Positions 1-8,053 of a stretch of DNA of 64,000 nt are shown here, piece by piece. The position numbers and the translations under genes are program-made. Below the pieces are notes generated by a model that was not told where the DNA came from, made no database searches, and saw nothing but the letters and a program-made list of their open reading frames with translations. The stretch lies in assembly GCA_947631955.1 (NCBI GenBank), contig CANRNJ010000002.1, forward strand, positions 62,001-126,000. Direction: 5' to 3'. Source of the DNA: an uncultured Lachnospiraceae bacterium. Lineage in GTDB: Bacteria > Bacillota > Clostridia > Lachnospirales > Lachnospiraceae. The stretch's first letter is position 1. Every line of letters starts with the position of its first letter.

Positions 1-385
1 GTAATCTGGCGGTTTCCACCTGAAGCTTGGCTTCACGGGTCCGCGCGCGTCTGGCAAAGATATCGAGTATCAGCGTGCTTCTGTCCAGAACCGGTCTGCC
101 AAGGCGCTCCTGAAGGTTGCGAAGCTGCATCGGAGAGAGCGCATTGTCAAAGATAACGATGTCGGCGCCGCAGTCCTGCGCCATATCCCGGACTTCATCC
201 ACCTTGCCCGTGCCGATGTAATAGGCCTTGTTGATTTCGGGAAGACTCTGGCTGATCCTGCCCGTCACTTCCATGCCGCAGGCCTGCGCAAGCGCGCCAA
301 GTTCTTTAAGAGAAGCAAGGTGATCTTCCCCGTCATTGACGCTGACTCCCACCAATATCACTTTTTCCGCTGCCTCATTTGCCAT
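1..385 (-). CDS. hflX: GTPase HflX, N-terminal part (gene runs off the window)
   Basis: About 128 residues are visible and the gene continues past position 1, so the GTPase domain itself is not in the window. The visible part matches the HflX N-terminal domain: a region ending in FDNALSPMQLRNLQ, then DRSTLILDIFARRARTREAK, the signature helix that precedes the G domain. HflX is a ribosome-associated GTPase that rescues or splits stalled 70S ribosomes under stress. The ATG at 385 follows an AGAGG Shine-Dalgarno. It lies 40 bp downstream of the kinase gene with no terminator between, so co-transcription is likely. Family assignment is firm from the motif; function is by family. Confidence 0.9.
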   Translation of the reverse strand, partial: MANEAAEKVILVGVSVNDGEDHLASLKELGALAQACGMEVTGRISQSLPEINKAYYIGTGKVDEVRDMAQDCGADIVIFDNALSPMQLRNLQERLGRPVLDRSTLILDIFARRARTREAKLQVETARL

Positions 386-425
386 GACCGCCGCCTCTTT
401 ATCAAACCGTTTCGTCTTCCGGCTC

Positions 426-1466
426 TCACATGCCGCCAAGCCCGCCGTTTACATATCGTTCCGCCAATTCGGCCGTACCGGCCGCAAAATCATCCTGTGG
501 GATCCGTGACGCGGCCGCGTCAAAATCCCCACGGCTCGTCACCCATGCCAACAGCTGCAGCCGCCTCATCATGATAAACGTCGGAATCATGCGCTTATCT
601 TCCGGCTCCAGTTTCGTGACCGTTTCGTATCCGGCCAGCCACTCGGCAGCCAACTGAGGCACAATGTCCTGAGTTTCCATGAAGCTGAGCGATGCGGCAA
701 GGTCTTGGATATACCACCCATATCCGCAATCGTCAAAATCGATGATCTTAAGCCGGTCTTTCTCCGTCAGAAGATTGGACGGCCGCAGATCCCCGTGGAT
801 CAGCCCGTACTTTTTCCGGCTCATACCGTATCCTTCCAGATTTCTGCGGATCAAACCGTCCGCCGCCGCAAGCACATCCCGCATCCGCGCGGTAAGGGAC
901 GGCGTCCTGCGCCAATCGCCCCATTCGGCATGTTCCCCGGCCATCGTTTCGTAAGTCCAATGAAAACGCCGCAGATCGTCCGCGCCGGGCCATCCGCGTA
1001 CCTGCCTGTGCAGTATTGCCGCCGCTTCCCCGATTCTGCCAAACCATGATCTCTGCTGATCCAACGGCATATCTTCCAGCAATGTGCCGCTCAGATACCC
1101 AAACATCACGCCATAATATTGGTTTCCGCCACCGCCGGGCCAGACGCTGAGATCTCTCCCGCAGTCGTCCGCGATCGGCACGGGAACCGTAAGGCTTTGC
1201 GACACGGGATCCCGATGGATCTTGGAAAGCCACCGGATCTCCGCGCGCAGTTCATCCGCCGTATGGTAAAAAGGCCTGCAAAGGCGCAGGACCGCCCGGT
1301 CGTTTCCCGCTGCGTCCTTCACACGATAGATCCGATTCTCGGAAAACTGCATCAGTTCCAACGAACAGCCCTTTCCCAAAACACGCTCATAATGATCTAA
1401 TATCTGTTCGGCGATCCTGAAACATTCGTCTTCGTTTTTGAAAAGTGCACCGCTTTTATCATCCAT
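426..1466 (-). CDS. Phosphotransferase-family kinase (APH/choline kinase fold)
   Basis: A 346-residue protein of the aminoglycoside phosphotransferase/choline kinase superfamily. The catalytic loop LIHGDLRPSNLL and the metal-binding IIDFDDCGYG, which plays the role of the kinase DFG motif, are both intact. These kinases transfer the gamma phosphate of ATP to small hydroxylated substrates such as homoserine, choline, sugars or aminoglycosides. The substrate cannot be read from the sequence, and no resistance role should be assumed. The homoserine kinase type II/SrkA-like branch is a reasonable alternative. The ATG has GGAG eight bases upstream. The gene sits between the glgP terminator and hflX, preceded by degenerate short repeats. 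Confidence 0.75.
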   Translation of the reverse strand: MDDKSGALFKNEDECFRIAEQILDHYERVLGKGCSLELMQFSENRIYRVKDAAGNDRAVLRLCRPFYHTADELRAEIRWLSKIHRDPVSQSLTVPVPIADDCGRDLSVWPGGGGNQYYGVMFGYLSGTLLEDMPLDQQRSWFGRIGEAAAILHRQVRGWPGADDLRRFHWTYETMAGEHAEWGDWRRTPSLTARMRDVLAAADGLIRRNLEGYGMSRKKYGLIHGDLRPSNLLTEKDRLKIIDFDDCGYGWYIQDLAASLSFMETQDIVPQLAAEWLAGYETVTKLEPEDKRMIPTFIMMRRLQLLAWVTSRGDFDAAASRIPQDDFAAGTAELAERYVNGGLGGM

Positions 1467-1490
1467 TCCGTTTTCTCCGCCGCTCTCCGG

Positions 1491-1588
1491 GCAAGGTTTT
1501 CACGCTGCTCTGCAGGAAAAGGCTTCCACGCTGCCCGGCAGGACAGGCTTCTATACCGCCCGGCCGGGGCAGACTTTCTGGCATACCG
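1491..1588. repeat. Degenerate tandem repeat, about 25-bp units, ahead of the kinase gene
   Basis: Roughly four imperfect units begin at 1491, 1512, 1538 and 1563, each built around a GCAGG-like start, a CTTC/CTTT middle and an end in CCG. The units are diverged, so this is a slippage-type relic rather than a clean repeat. It fills the space between the glgP terminator and the kinase start. Function unknown. Confidence 0.4.
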
Positions 1589-1593
1589 GCTGC

Positions 1594-1623
1594 AAAAAAG
1601 CTGCTGCCCTAACGGACAACAGC
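1594..1623 (-). terminator. Rho-independent terminator of glgP
   Basis: On the minus strand a 10-bp stem (with G-U pairs) and a GTTA tetraloop are followed directly by TTTTTT. The arms are 1614-1623 and 1600-1609. It lies 13 bp after the glgP stop codon. Confidence 0.85.
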
Positions 1624-1635
1624 CTTCTTCGCCTG

Positions 1636-4140
1636 TTATTTGCTTCCGGATTTTTTCTCACTGACGACCGGCGCCTTAGGGATAACGACTTTATCCAGTT
1701 TCCAGATCTCGTCGACATACTCCTGAATGGTTCGATCCGACGTGAACTTACCGGAACATGCCACGTTCAAGATCGCGCTCTTCGCCCAACCGCTCTCGTT
1801 TCTGTATGCCTCTTCCACCTTCTGCTGCGCTTCCGCGTATGCTTTGAAATCCTTCAGGATAAAATATGTATCAGCCTTGGCGGTACTCTGCGTATTCAGC
1901 AGGGAATTGTACAGCGGTCTGAACAGATCGGGATCATTGGGCGCATAGGTTCCGTTGATCAGCTGCATCAGGATCTTGCGCACATCGGGATCGTTGTTGA
2001 AGATCTCGGTCGGATCGTAACCGCCGTAGTTCTCGTATCGGATGACTTCATCCGAACGCAGTCCGAAGATAAAGGCGTTCTCCTCGCCCACTTCTTCCAC
2101 GATCTCCACATTTGCACCATCCATCGTTCCGATCGTCAGGGCGCCGTTTAACATGAATTTCATATTGCCCGTGCCGGAAGCCTCTTTACTTGCCGTGGAA
2201 ATCTGCTCCGAAACATCCGCTGCCGCAAAGATGATCTCCGCGTTGGACACACGGTAATTCTCGATAAATACGACTTTGATCTTACCGTTTATCGCGGGAT
2301 CGTTGTTGACCACATCCGCCACGGAATTGATCAGTTTGATCGTCAGCTTTGCGTTCATGTAACCGGCTGCCGCTTTTGCGCCGAAAATAAATGTCCTTGG
2401 GAAGAGATCCATATCCGGATGCTCTTTCAGTTCGTTGTAAAGATACATGACGTGCAGGATATTCAGCAGCTGCCGTTTGTACTCATGCAGCCTCTTGACC
2501 TGAACATCGAAAATGGACCGCGGGTTCACCTCGATACCGTTATGCTCCATGATATACTCGGCAAGACGCACCTTATTCTGATATTTTATATTCATGAACT
2601 CCTGCTGAGCCTTTTCATCATCCGCATAGATCTTCAGCTTGTTGATCTTGGGCAGATCGGTGATCCAGTCGCTTCCCACATGAGCGGTCACCCAGTCCGC
2701 CAGAAGAGGATTCGCATGCAGCAGGAAACGCCTCTGCGTAATGCCGTTGGTCTTGTTGTTAAACTTCTCCGGCATCATCTCGTAGAAATCTTTCAGCTCC
2801 TGATTCTTTAAGATCTCCGTGTGCAGTCTGGCCACGCCGTTGACGGAATAGCCCGCAGCAATGGCAAGATGCGCCATCTTCACCTGTCCGTCGTAGATGA
2901 TCGCCATCTTGCGTATCTTATCCTGATTGCCCGGATATTTCTGTTCGATCTGCGCCACAAATCTGCGGTTGATCTCCTCCACGATCTGGTATACGCGCGG
3001 AAGCAGTCTGGAGAAAAGTTCGATGGGCCATTTTTCAAGCGCTTCCGACATGATCGTGTGATTGGTGTAAGCGCAGGTCTTGGTCGTGACCTCCCATGCC
3101 TCATCCCATGTCAGATAATATTCATCCATCAGGATACGCATGAGTTCCGCGATCGCGACCGTCGGATGCGTATCATTCAGCTGGAACGTAACTTTTTCAT
3201 AAAACTTCCGGATGTCGTCGTGCTTACGCATATATTTCGCAACGGCTTCCTGAACAGACGCGGAGATAAAGAAATACTGCTGCTTTAAGCGGAGCTCTTT
3301 ACCCGCATAATGGTTGTCGTTCGGATACAGGACCTCTACGATATTTCTCGCAAGGTTCTCCTGCTCGACAGCCCTCTGGTAATCGCCCTTGTCAAACGAA
3401 TCCAACTGGAAACACTCTACAGGCTCCGCATCCCAGATACGCAGCGTATTAACGATGCCGTTGCCGTACCCTACTATCGGAAGGTCGTAAGGGATCGCGC
3501 GGACCGCCTGATATCCTTCCTGCCTGAAATTGTTCCTGCCGTTCTCGTCCACATAGACATTGACATATCCGCCGAATTTGACTTCCTTGGCGTATTCCGG
3601 TCTTCTGAGTTCAAACGGATTGCCATCCTGAAGCCAGTTGTCCGGCACTTCCACCTGATAACCGTTTTTGATCTCCTGCTTAAACATCCCATAACGGTAC
3701 CGGATGCCGCAGCCGTACGCCGCATATCCAAGCGTAGCCAGCGAATCCAGAAAACATGCCGCCAGACGGCCCAGACCGCCGTTTCCGAGCGCTGCATCAG
3801 GCTCCTGATCTTCTATGACGTTGATATCCAGCCCCAGTTCTTCAAGCGCCTTCTTGACTTCCTTATAAGCCTGAAGATTGATGATATTATTTCCAAGCGC
3901 CCGCCCCATCAGGAATTCCATAGATAAATAATACACCATCTTGGGATCCTGTTTATCAAATTCCTTCTGGGTCGTCATCCACTGATCTACTACCGCATCT
4001 TTGATCGCATAAGATACCGCCTGAAAGATCTGTTGATCTGTCGCTTCTTCCAGAGTTTTACGATAAAGAGTCTTTACATTGTATAAAACGCTTCTCTTGA
4101 AAAGTTCTGTATCAAATGTGGTTACCGCTTTTTTTGCCAT
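1636..4140 (-). CDS. glgP: Glycogen phosphorylase (alpha-glucan phosphorylase)
   Basis: An 834-residue enzyme that releases glucose 1-phosphate from alpha-1,4-glucan by phosphorolysis. The pyridoxal phosphate site EASGTGNMKFMLNGALTIG, with the Schiff-base lysine in GNMKF, is intact. So are the N-terminal NGGLGRLAACFLDSLATLGY and the central NDTHPTVAIAELMR motifs. Length matches bacterial glycogen/maltodextrin phosphorylases of about 800-850 residues. I chose the ATG at 4140, which has GAGGAGG upstream; an in-frame extension to 4185 lacks a ribosome site. It is a single gene with its own terminator, about 25 kb from glgC-glgD, so glycogen breakdown and synthesis genes are separated here. A TATAAT at 4218-4223 may be the -10 box. 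Confidence 0.95.
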   Translation of the reverse strand: MAKKAVTTFDTELFKRSVLYNVKTLYRKTLEEATDQQIFQAVSYAIKDAVVDQWMTTQKEFDKQDPKMVYYLSMEFLMGRALGNNIINLQAYKEVKKALEELGLDINVIEDQEPDAALGNGGLGRLAACFLDSLATLGYAAYGCGIRYRYGMFKQEIKNGYQVEVPDNWLQDGNPFELRRPEYAKEVKFGGYVNVYVDENGRNNFRQEGYQAVRAIPYDLPIVGYGNGIVNTLRIWDAEPVECFQLDSFDKGDYQRAVEQENLARNIVEVLYPNDNHYAGKELRLKQQYFFISASVQEAVAKYMRKHDDIRKFYEKVTFQLNDTHPTVAIAELMRILMDEYYLTWDEAWEVTTKTCAYTNHTIMSEALEKWPIELFSRLLPRVYQIVEEINRRFVAQIEQKYPGNQDKIRKMAIIYDGQVKMAHLAIAAGYSVNGVARLHTEILKNQELKDFYEMMPEKFNNKTNGITQRRFLLHANPLLADWVTAHVGSDWITDLPKINKLKIYADDEKAQQEFMNIKYQNKVRLAEYIMEHNGIEVNPRSIFDVQVKRLHEYKRQLLNILHVMYLYNELKEHPDMDLFPRTFIFGAKAAAGYMNAKLTIKLINSVADVVNNDPAINGKIKVVFIENYRVSNAEIIFAAADVSEQISTASKEASGTGNMKFMLNGALTIGTMDGANVEIVEEVGEENAFIFGLRSDEVIRYENYGGYDPTEIFNNDPDVRKILMQLINGTYAPNDPDLFRPLYNSLLNTQSTAKADTYFILKDFKAYAEAQQKVEEAYRNESGWAKSAILNVACSGKFTSDRTIQEYVDEIWKLDKVVIPKAPVVSEKKSGSK

Positions 4141-4217
4141 TCGTGTGCCTCCTCGTTTGCTTTTTATGCCGACAGTTTCATACAAAATCCATAAACCGAT
4201 ACATCGTACTTCTCTTC

Positions 4218-4223
4218 ATTATA
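4218..4223 (-). promoter_or_regulatory. Possible -10 box for glgP
   Basis: TATAAT on the minus strand, 78 bp before the glgP start. No good -35 box is visible at the usual spacing, so this is only suggestive. Confidence 0.3.
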
Positions 4224-4389
4224 TATGGTATCCGGGTTTTTGGCTATAAGCAAAGTGCTTAAATTGTCCGAAAAAAAAGCTTCTTTTTGCATTTTCCTAT
4301 TAATATCCGCGCTCTCCAACACAGGAAAATGCTGATGGGCAGGCACGGCGGCCGATACCCTGCGGCCGCCGCCAAAACCTCCTGCGCCC

Positions 4390-7300
4390 TTACACTTTTT
4401 CCACGCCGATCGTCACTTTCTCACCGTTGACGCTCCACTCCTTGGAAACGGCAAGCGTTTCGTCCGCCGTAATAGCGTCCGCCAGCACTTTTCCTGCGAT
4501 GGCGGCAGAATTTTTCTGAACGATCTCTGCGATCTTATCGTTATCGTTGACCGCCACTTTAATGTGATCCATCACTTCAAATCCCGCGTCTTTACGCATC
4601 GTCTGGATCTTGCTGATCACCTCGTATACAAAACCTTCCTCGATCAGTTCATCGGTCAGATCGGTATCGAGCACAACCGTCACGCTGTTGTCGGCTTCCG
4701 ATACATATCCTTCTTTCTGCGCCATCTCGATCAGCAGATCCTCCTCGGCGAGCGATACCGTAACGCCGTCCACGTCAAACACGAGTGCCCCTTTGGCCTG
4801 AAGTTCTTCCATAGCGGCGTTTCCGTCCACTGAATTAAGGTATTCCCTGATGCCGTTAAGCTGCTTGCCGTATTTGGGTCCCACCGTCTTCAGCTGCGGC
4901 TTGAAGCTGTAACTTGTGAACGCTCTTACATCGTCCGTAAAATCGATCTTTTTTACATTCAGTTCATCCCTGATGATATCCTGATAAAAATCATCGAGCG
5001 TATTTCCCGCCTTCACGAACATCTGCCCGATCGGCTGGCGGTTCTTGATATTGGCTGCATTGCGGGCTGCGCGGCCCATAACCACGATCTTCAGCACTTC
5101 CTCCATATCCGCTTCGAGTTTCGCATCGATCATCGTTTCATCCGCAGCCGGAAAATCGCACAGATGGATACTCTCCGGAGCATCCTTGTCGATGCTCTTT
5201 ACCAGATTCAGATAGATCTCCTCCGTCATGAAAGGGATCATCGGAGCGGCGCACTTACAGATCGTCACAAGGGCGGTGTACAGCGTCATATAGGCATTGA
5301 TCTTATCCTGCTCCATGCCCTTTGCCCAGAAACGCTCACGGCTCCTTCTGACATACCAGTTGCTCATCTCGTCAACGAAATCATCCAGCGCGCGCGCCGC
5401 TTCCGGTATCCTGTAGTGATCCAGATGCCCGTCCACCTCTTTGACCACCGTGTTCAGCTTGGACAAAAGCCACTTATCCATGACCGAAAGGGCGTCGTAT
5501 TCCAGACGGTGCTTTGTCGCGTCAAAATTGTCGATGTTTGCATACAGCACGAAGAACGCATAGGTATTCCACAACGTACCTAAGAATTTACGCTGCCCTT
5601 CCTGAACCGCCTTGCCGTGGAAACGGTTCGGCAGCCACGGAGCGGAATTGATATAGAAATACCAGCGGATCGCATCCGCGCCGTATGTTTCCAGAGCGTC
5701 AAAAGGATCTACCGCATTGCCCTTGGATTTACTCATTTTCTGCCCGTTTTCATCCTGAACCAGACCGAGCACGATAACGTTCTCATAAGGTGATCTGTTA
5801 AACAGCAGCGTAGATTCCGCCATCAGCGAATAGAACCATCCCCTTGTCTGGTCCACCGCTTCCGAGATAAACTGCGCCGGGAACTGTGATTCAAATAACT
5901 CTTTGTTCTCAAAAGGATAATGATGCTGCGCGAACGGCATCGCGCCGGAATCAAACCAACAGTCGATCACCTCCGGGACGCGCTTCATCGTCCTGCCGCA
6001 CTTTGGACAGGGAATCGTGATTGCATCGATGTACGGTCTGTGCAGTTCTACCGTATCGGCCTCGGAGTTTCCTGATAATTTCTTAAGTTCCTCGCGGGAA
6101 CCGATGGATTCCATGTGTCCGCACTCCCCGCACTCCCATACATTCAAAGGCGTGCCCCAGTAACGGTTTCTGGAGATGCCCCAGTCCTGTATATTTTCCA
6201 GCCAGTTGCCGAAACGTCCCTCTCCGATGGATTCCGGGATCCAGTTGACAGTCTTGTTGTTGCGCACCAGATCGTCACGCACCGCGGTCATCTTGATAAA
6301 CCATGACTCTCTCGCATAATAGATCAGCGGCGTATCACAGCGCCAGCAGAACGGATAGTCATGCTCGAATTTCGGAGCATCGAACAGCCTGCCCTCTTTG
6401 TCCAGATCCTTTAAGATCTCCGGATCGGCCTTCTTGACAAACATACCCGCATAAGGAGTCTGCGGCGTCATATTGCCTTTTTCATCAACGAACTGTATCA
6501 GCGGCAGGTCATATCTGCGGCCCACCTGCGCGTCGTCTTCACCGAACGCCGGGGCGATATGCACGATCCCCGTACCGTCTGTCATCGTAACGTAATCGTC
6601 GCAGGTGACATAATGCGCTTTCTTATGCTGTCTTTCCGCCTCTTCCCCCGTGCAGGCAAACAACGGCTCATACTCCATGTTTTCCAGATCCGTACCCACA
6701 TAAGTTTCCAGAACTTCATAGGCCGGTTCCCCTTCTTTCGCCAATTTGCCCAGAACCGTGTCGAGAAGCGCCTGCGCCATATAGTAAGTGTAACCGTCCG
6801 CCGCTTTTACTTTGGCGTAAGTTTCATTCGGATTCACGCAGAGAGCCGTATTGGAAGGGAGCGTCCACGGCGTAGTGGTCCATGCAAGGAAATATGCATC
6901 TTCCCCTGCGGCTTTAAAACGCACGACTGCCGACCGTTCCTTCACGGCTTTGTATCCCTGCGCCACCTCATGGGAGGATAACGGCGTTCCGCAGCGCGGA
7001 CAGTAGGGCACGATCTTAAATCCTTTGTACAGCAGTCCTTTGTCCCAAATCTGTTTCAGCGCCCACCATTCGGACTCGATAAAGTTGTCGTGATAAGTCA
7101 CATAAGGATCGTCCATATCCGCCCAGAAACCCACTGTTTCCGAGAAATCTTCCCACATGCCCTTGTATTTCCAGACAGATTCCTTGCACTTATTGATAAA
7201 AGGATCCAGACCGTACTCTTCGATCTGCTCCTTGCCGTCCAGTCCCAGCATCTTTTCCACTTCCAGTTCCACCGGCAGTCCGTGGGTATCCCATCCGGCT

Positions 7301-7545
7301 TTGCGGGGCACCATATAACCCTTCATGGTACGGTATCTGGGGATCATATCCTTAATAACACGGGTCAGGACATGGCCGATGTGCGGCTTGCCGTTGGCCG
7401 TCGGCGGGCCGTCATAGAACGTGTACATCGGACCGTCTTTACGGCTGTCCACACTCTTCTGGAAAATATCGTTTTCTTTCCAAAACTCACATACTTCTTT
7501 TTCCCTGTCCACAAAATTCAGGTTTGTGTCAACTTTTTGATACAT
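4390..7545 (-). CDS. ileS: Isoleucyl-tRNA synthetase, long (IleS2-like) form
   Basis: Charges tRNA-Ile with isoleucine. At 1051 residues it is longer than the common bacterial form (about 920). It shows GKPHIGHVLTRV (HIGH motif), GWDTHGLPVE, and KMSKSKGNAVDPF (KMSKS loop), and it ends in a long C-terminal region with LIEEGFVYEVISKIQTMRKD. This layout is that of the eukaryote-like IleS2 type, which in other bacteria is associated with reduced mupirocin sensitivity; here that is inference. CPRCG and CPKCG pairs look like zinc sites in the catalytic and editing regions. The ATG has AAGGAG upstream. Expression should be controlled by the Ile T-box just upstream. Confidence 0.96.
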   Translation of the reverse strand: MYQKVDTNLNFVDREKEVCEFWKENDIFQKSVDSRKDGPMYTFYDGPPTANGKPHIGHVLTRVIKDMIPRYRTMKGYMVPRKAGWDTHGLPVELEVEKMLGLDGKEQIEEYGLDPFINKCKESVWKYKGMWEDFSETVGFWADMDDPYVTYHDNFIESEWWALKQIWDKGLLYKGFKIVPYCPRCGTPLSSHEVAQGYKAVKERSAVVRFKAAGEDAYFLAWTTTPWTLPSNTALCVNPNETYAKVKAADGYTYYMAQALLDTVLGKLAKEGEPAYEVLETYVGTDLENMEYEPLFACTGEEAERQHKKAHYVTCDDYVTMTDGTGIVHIAPAFGEDDAQVGRRYDLPLIQFVDEKGNMTPQTPYAGMFVKKADPEILKDLDKEGRLFDAPKFEHDYPFCWRCDTPLIYYARESWFIKMTAVRDDLVRNNKTVNWIPESIGEGRFGNWLENIQDWGISRNRYWGTPLNVWECGECGHMESIGSREELKKLSGNSEADTVELHRPYIDAITIPCPKCGRTMKRVPEVIDCWFDSGAMPFAQHHYPFENKELFESQFPAQFISEAVDQTRGWFYSLMAESTLLFNRSPYENVIVLGLVQDENGQKMSKSKGNAVDPFDALETYGADAIRWYFYINSAPWLPNRFHGKAVQEGQRKFLGTLWNTYAFFVLYANIDNFDATKHRLEYDALSVMDKWLLSKLNTVVKEVDGHLDHYRIPEAARALDDFVDEMSNWYVRRSRERFWAKGMEQDKINAYMTLYTALVTICKCAAPMIPFMTEEIYLNLVKSIDKDAPESIHLCDFPAADETMIDAKLEADMEEVLKIVVMGRAARNAANIKNRQPIGQMFVKAGNTLDDFYQDIIRDELNVKKIDFTDDVRAFTSYSFKPQLKTVGPKYGKQLNGIREYLNSVDGNAAMEELQAKGALVFDVDGVTVSLAEEDLLIEMAQKEGYVSEADNSVTVVLDTDLTDELIEEGFVYEVISKIQTMRKDAGFEVMDHIKVAVNDNDKIAEIVQKNSAAIAGKVLADAITADETLAVSKEWSVNGEKVTIGVEKV

Positions 7546-7613
7546 GATGCGCTCCTTTCTCTCTTACCTTGCTCGAATGTCGGTCATAACAACCTTTCCG
7601 ATATTCCCGGTCA

Positions 7614-7950
7614 CAAAAAAAGACCCCGCCCGTAATAGGACGAGGTCAAACTATCTCGATTACCACCCGTTACGACATACGGACCGTTCCTTCGGTCGAT
7701 ATGGTTTCCGATAACGGCGGAATACCGTCAGTTCCTACTTATCTGCCGCCGCAGCATCACAACTTTGACCCGAAAGCAGATGTTCAGTCCGAAACTCGGA
7801 AGTGATCTTCCCCGATCTTCTACTCGCACCGGCCTTCCACCGCCGCCGGCTCGCTGTAACTTTTGACAGATCGGCTACTGTCTTCTTCAACGTCTGTACT
7901 TATTGTGCCGCCGGATGTCAAAAGGCATCCGAGACATTGTCTGTAAGATA
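7614..7950 (-). promoter_or_regulatory. T-box riboswitch (isoleucine) controlling ileS
   Basis: The minus-strand leader carries the T-box core GGGTGGTAATCGAG at about 7655-7669, which pairs with the uncharged tRNA 3' end. It is followed by a 10-bp terminator hairpin (7622-7647, loop TATTAC) and a T tract (7614-7621). The probable specifier codon is ATC (Ile) at 7804-7806, in the context AAGATCACTTCC and followed by A as usual. Uncharged tRNA-Ile should stabilise the antiterminator and switch ileS on. The T-box and terminator are clear; the exact specifier-loop fold was judged by eye. Confidence 0.9.
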
Positions 7951-7956
7951 AACTCT

Positions 7957-7986
7957 ATTATAGTGTGCGGAAAAGGAAAATGTCAA
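7957..7986 (-). promoter_or_regulatory. SigA-type promoter of the ileS T-box leader
   Basis: A perfect TTGACA (7981-7986), an 18-bp spacer and a perfect TATAAT (7957-7962) on the minus strand, just upstream of the T-box leader. Confidence 0.85.
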
Positions 7987-8053
7987 GAGCCAAAGGCCCG
8001 GTTTTTCCACTTAAAACAAAGGACGGTCTTCTCCTCGCTGTCATGCCGCGCTT

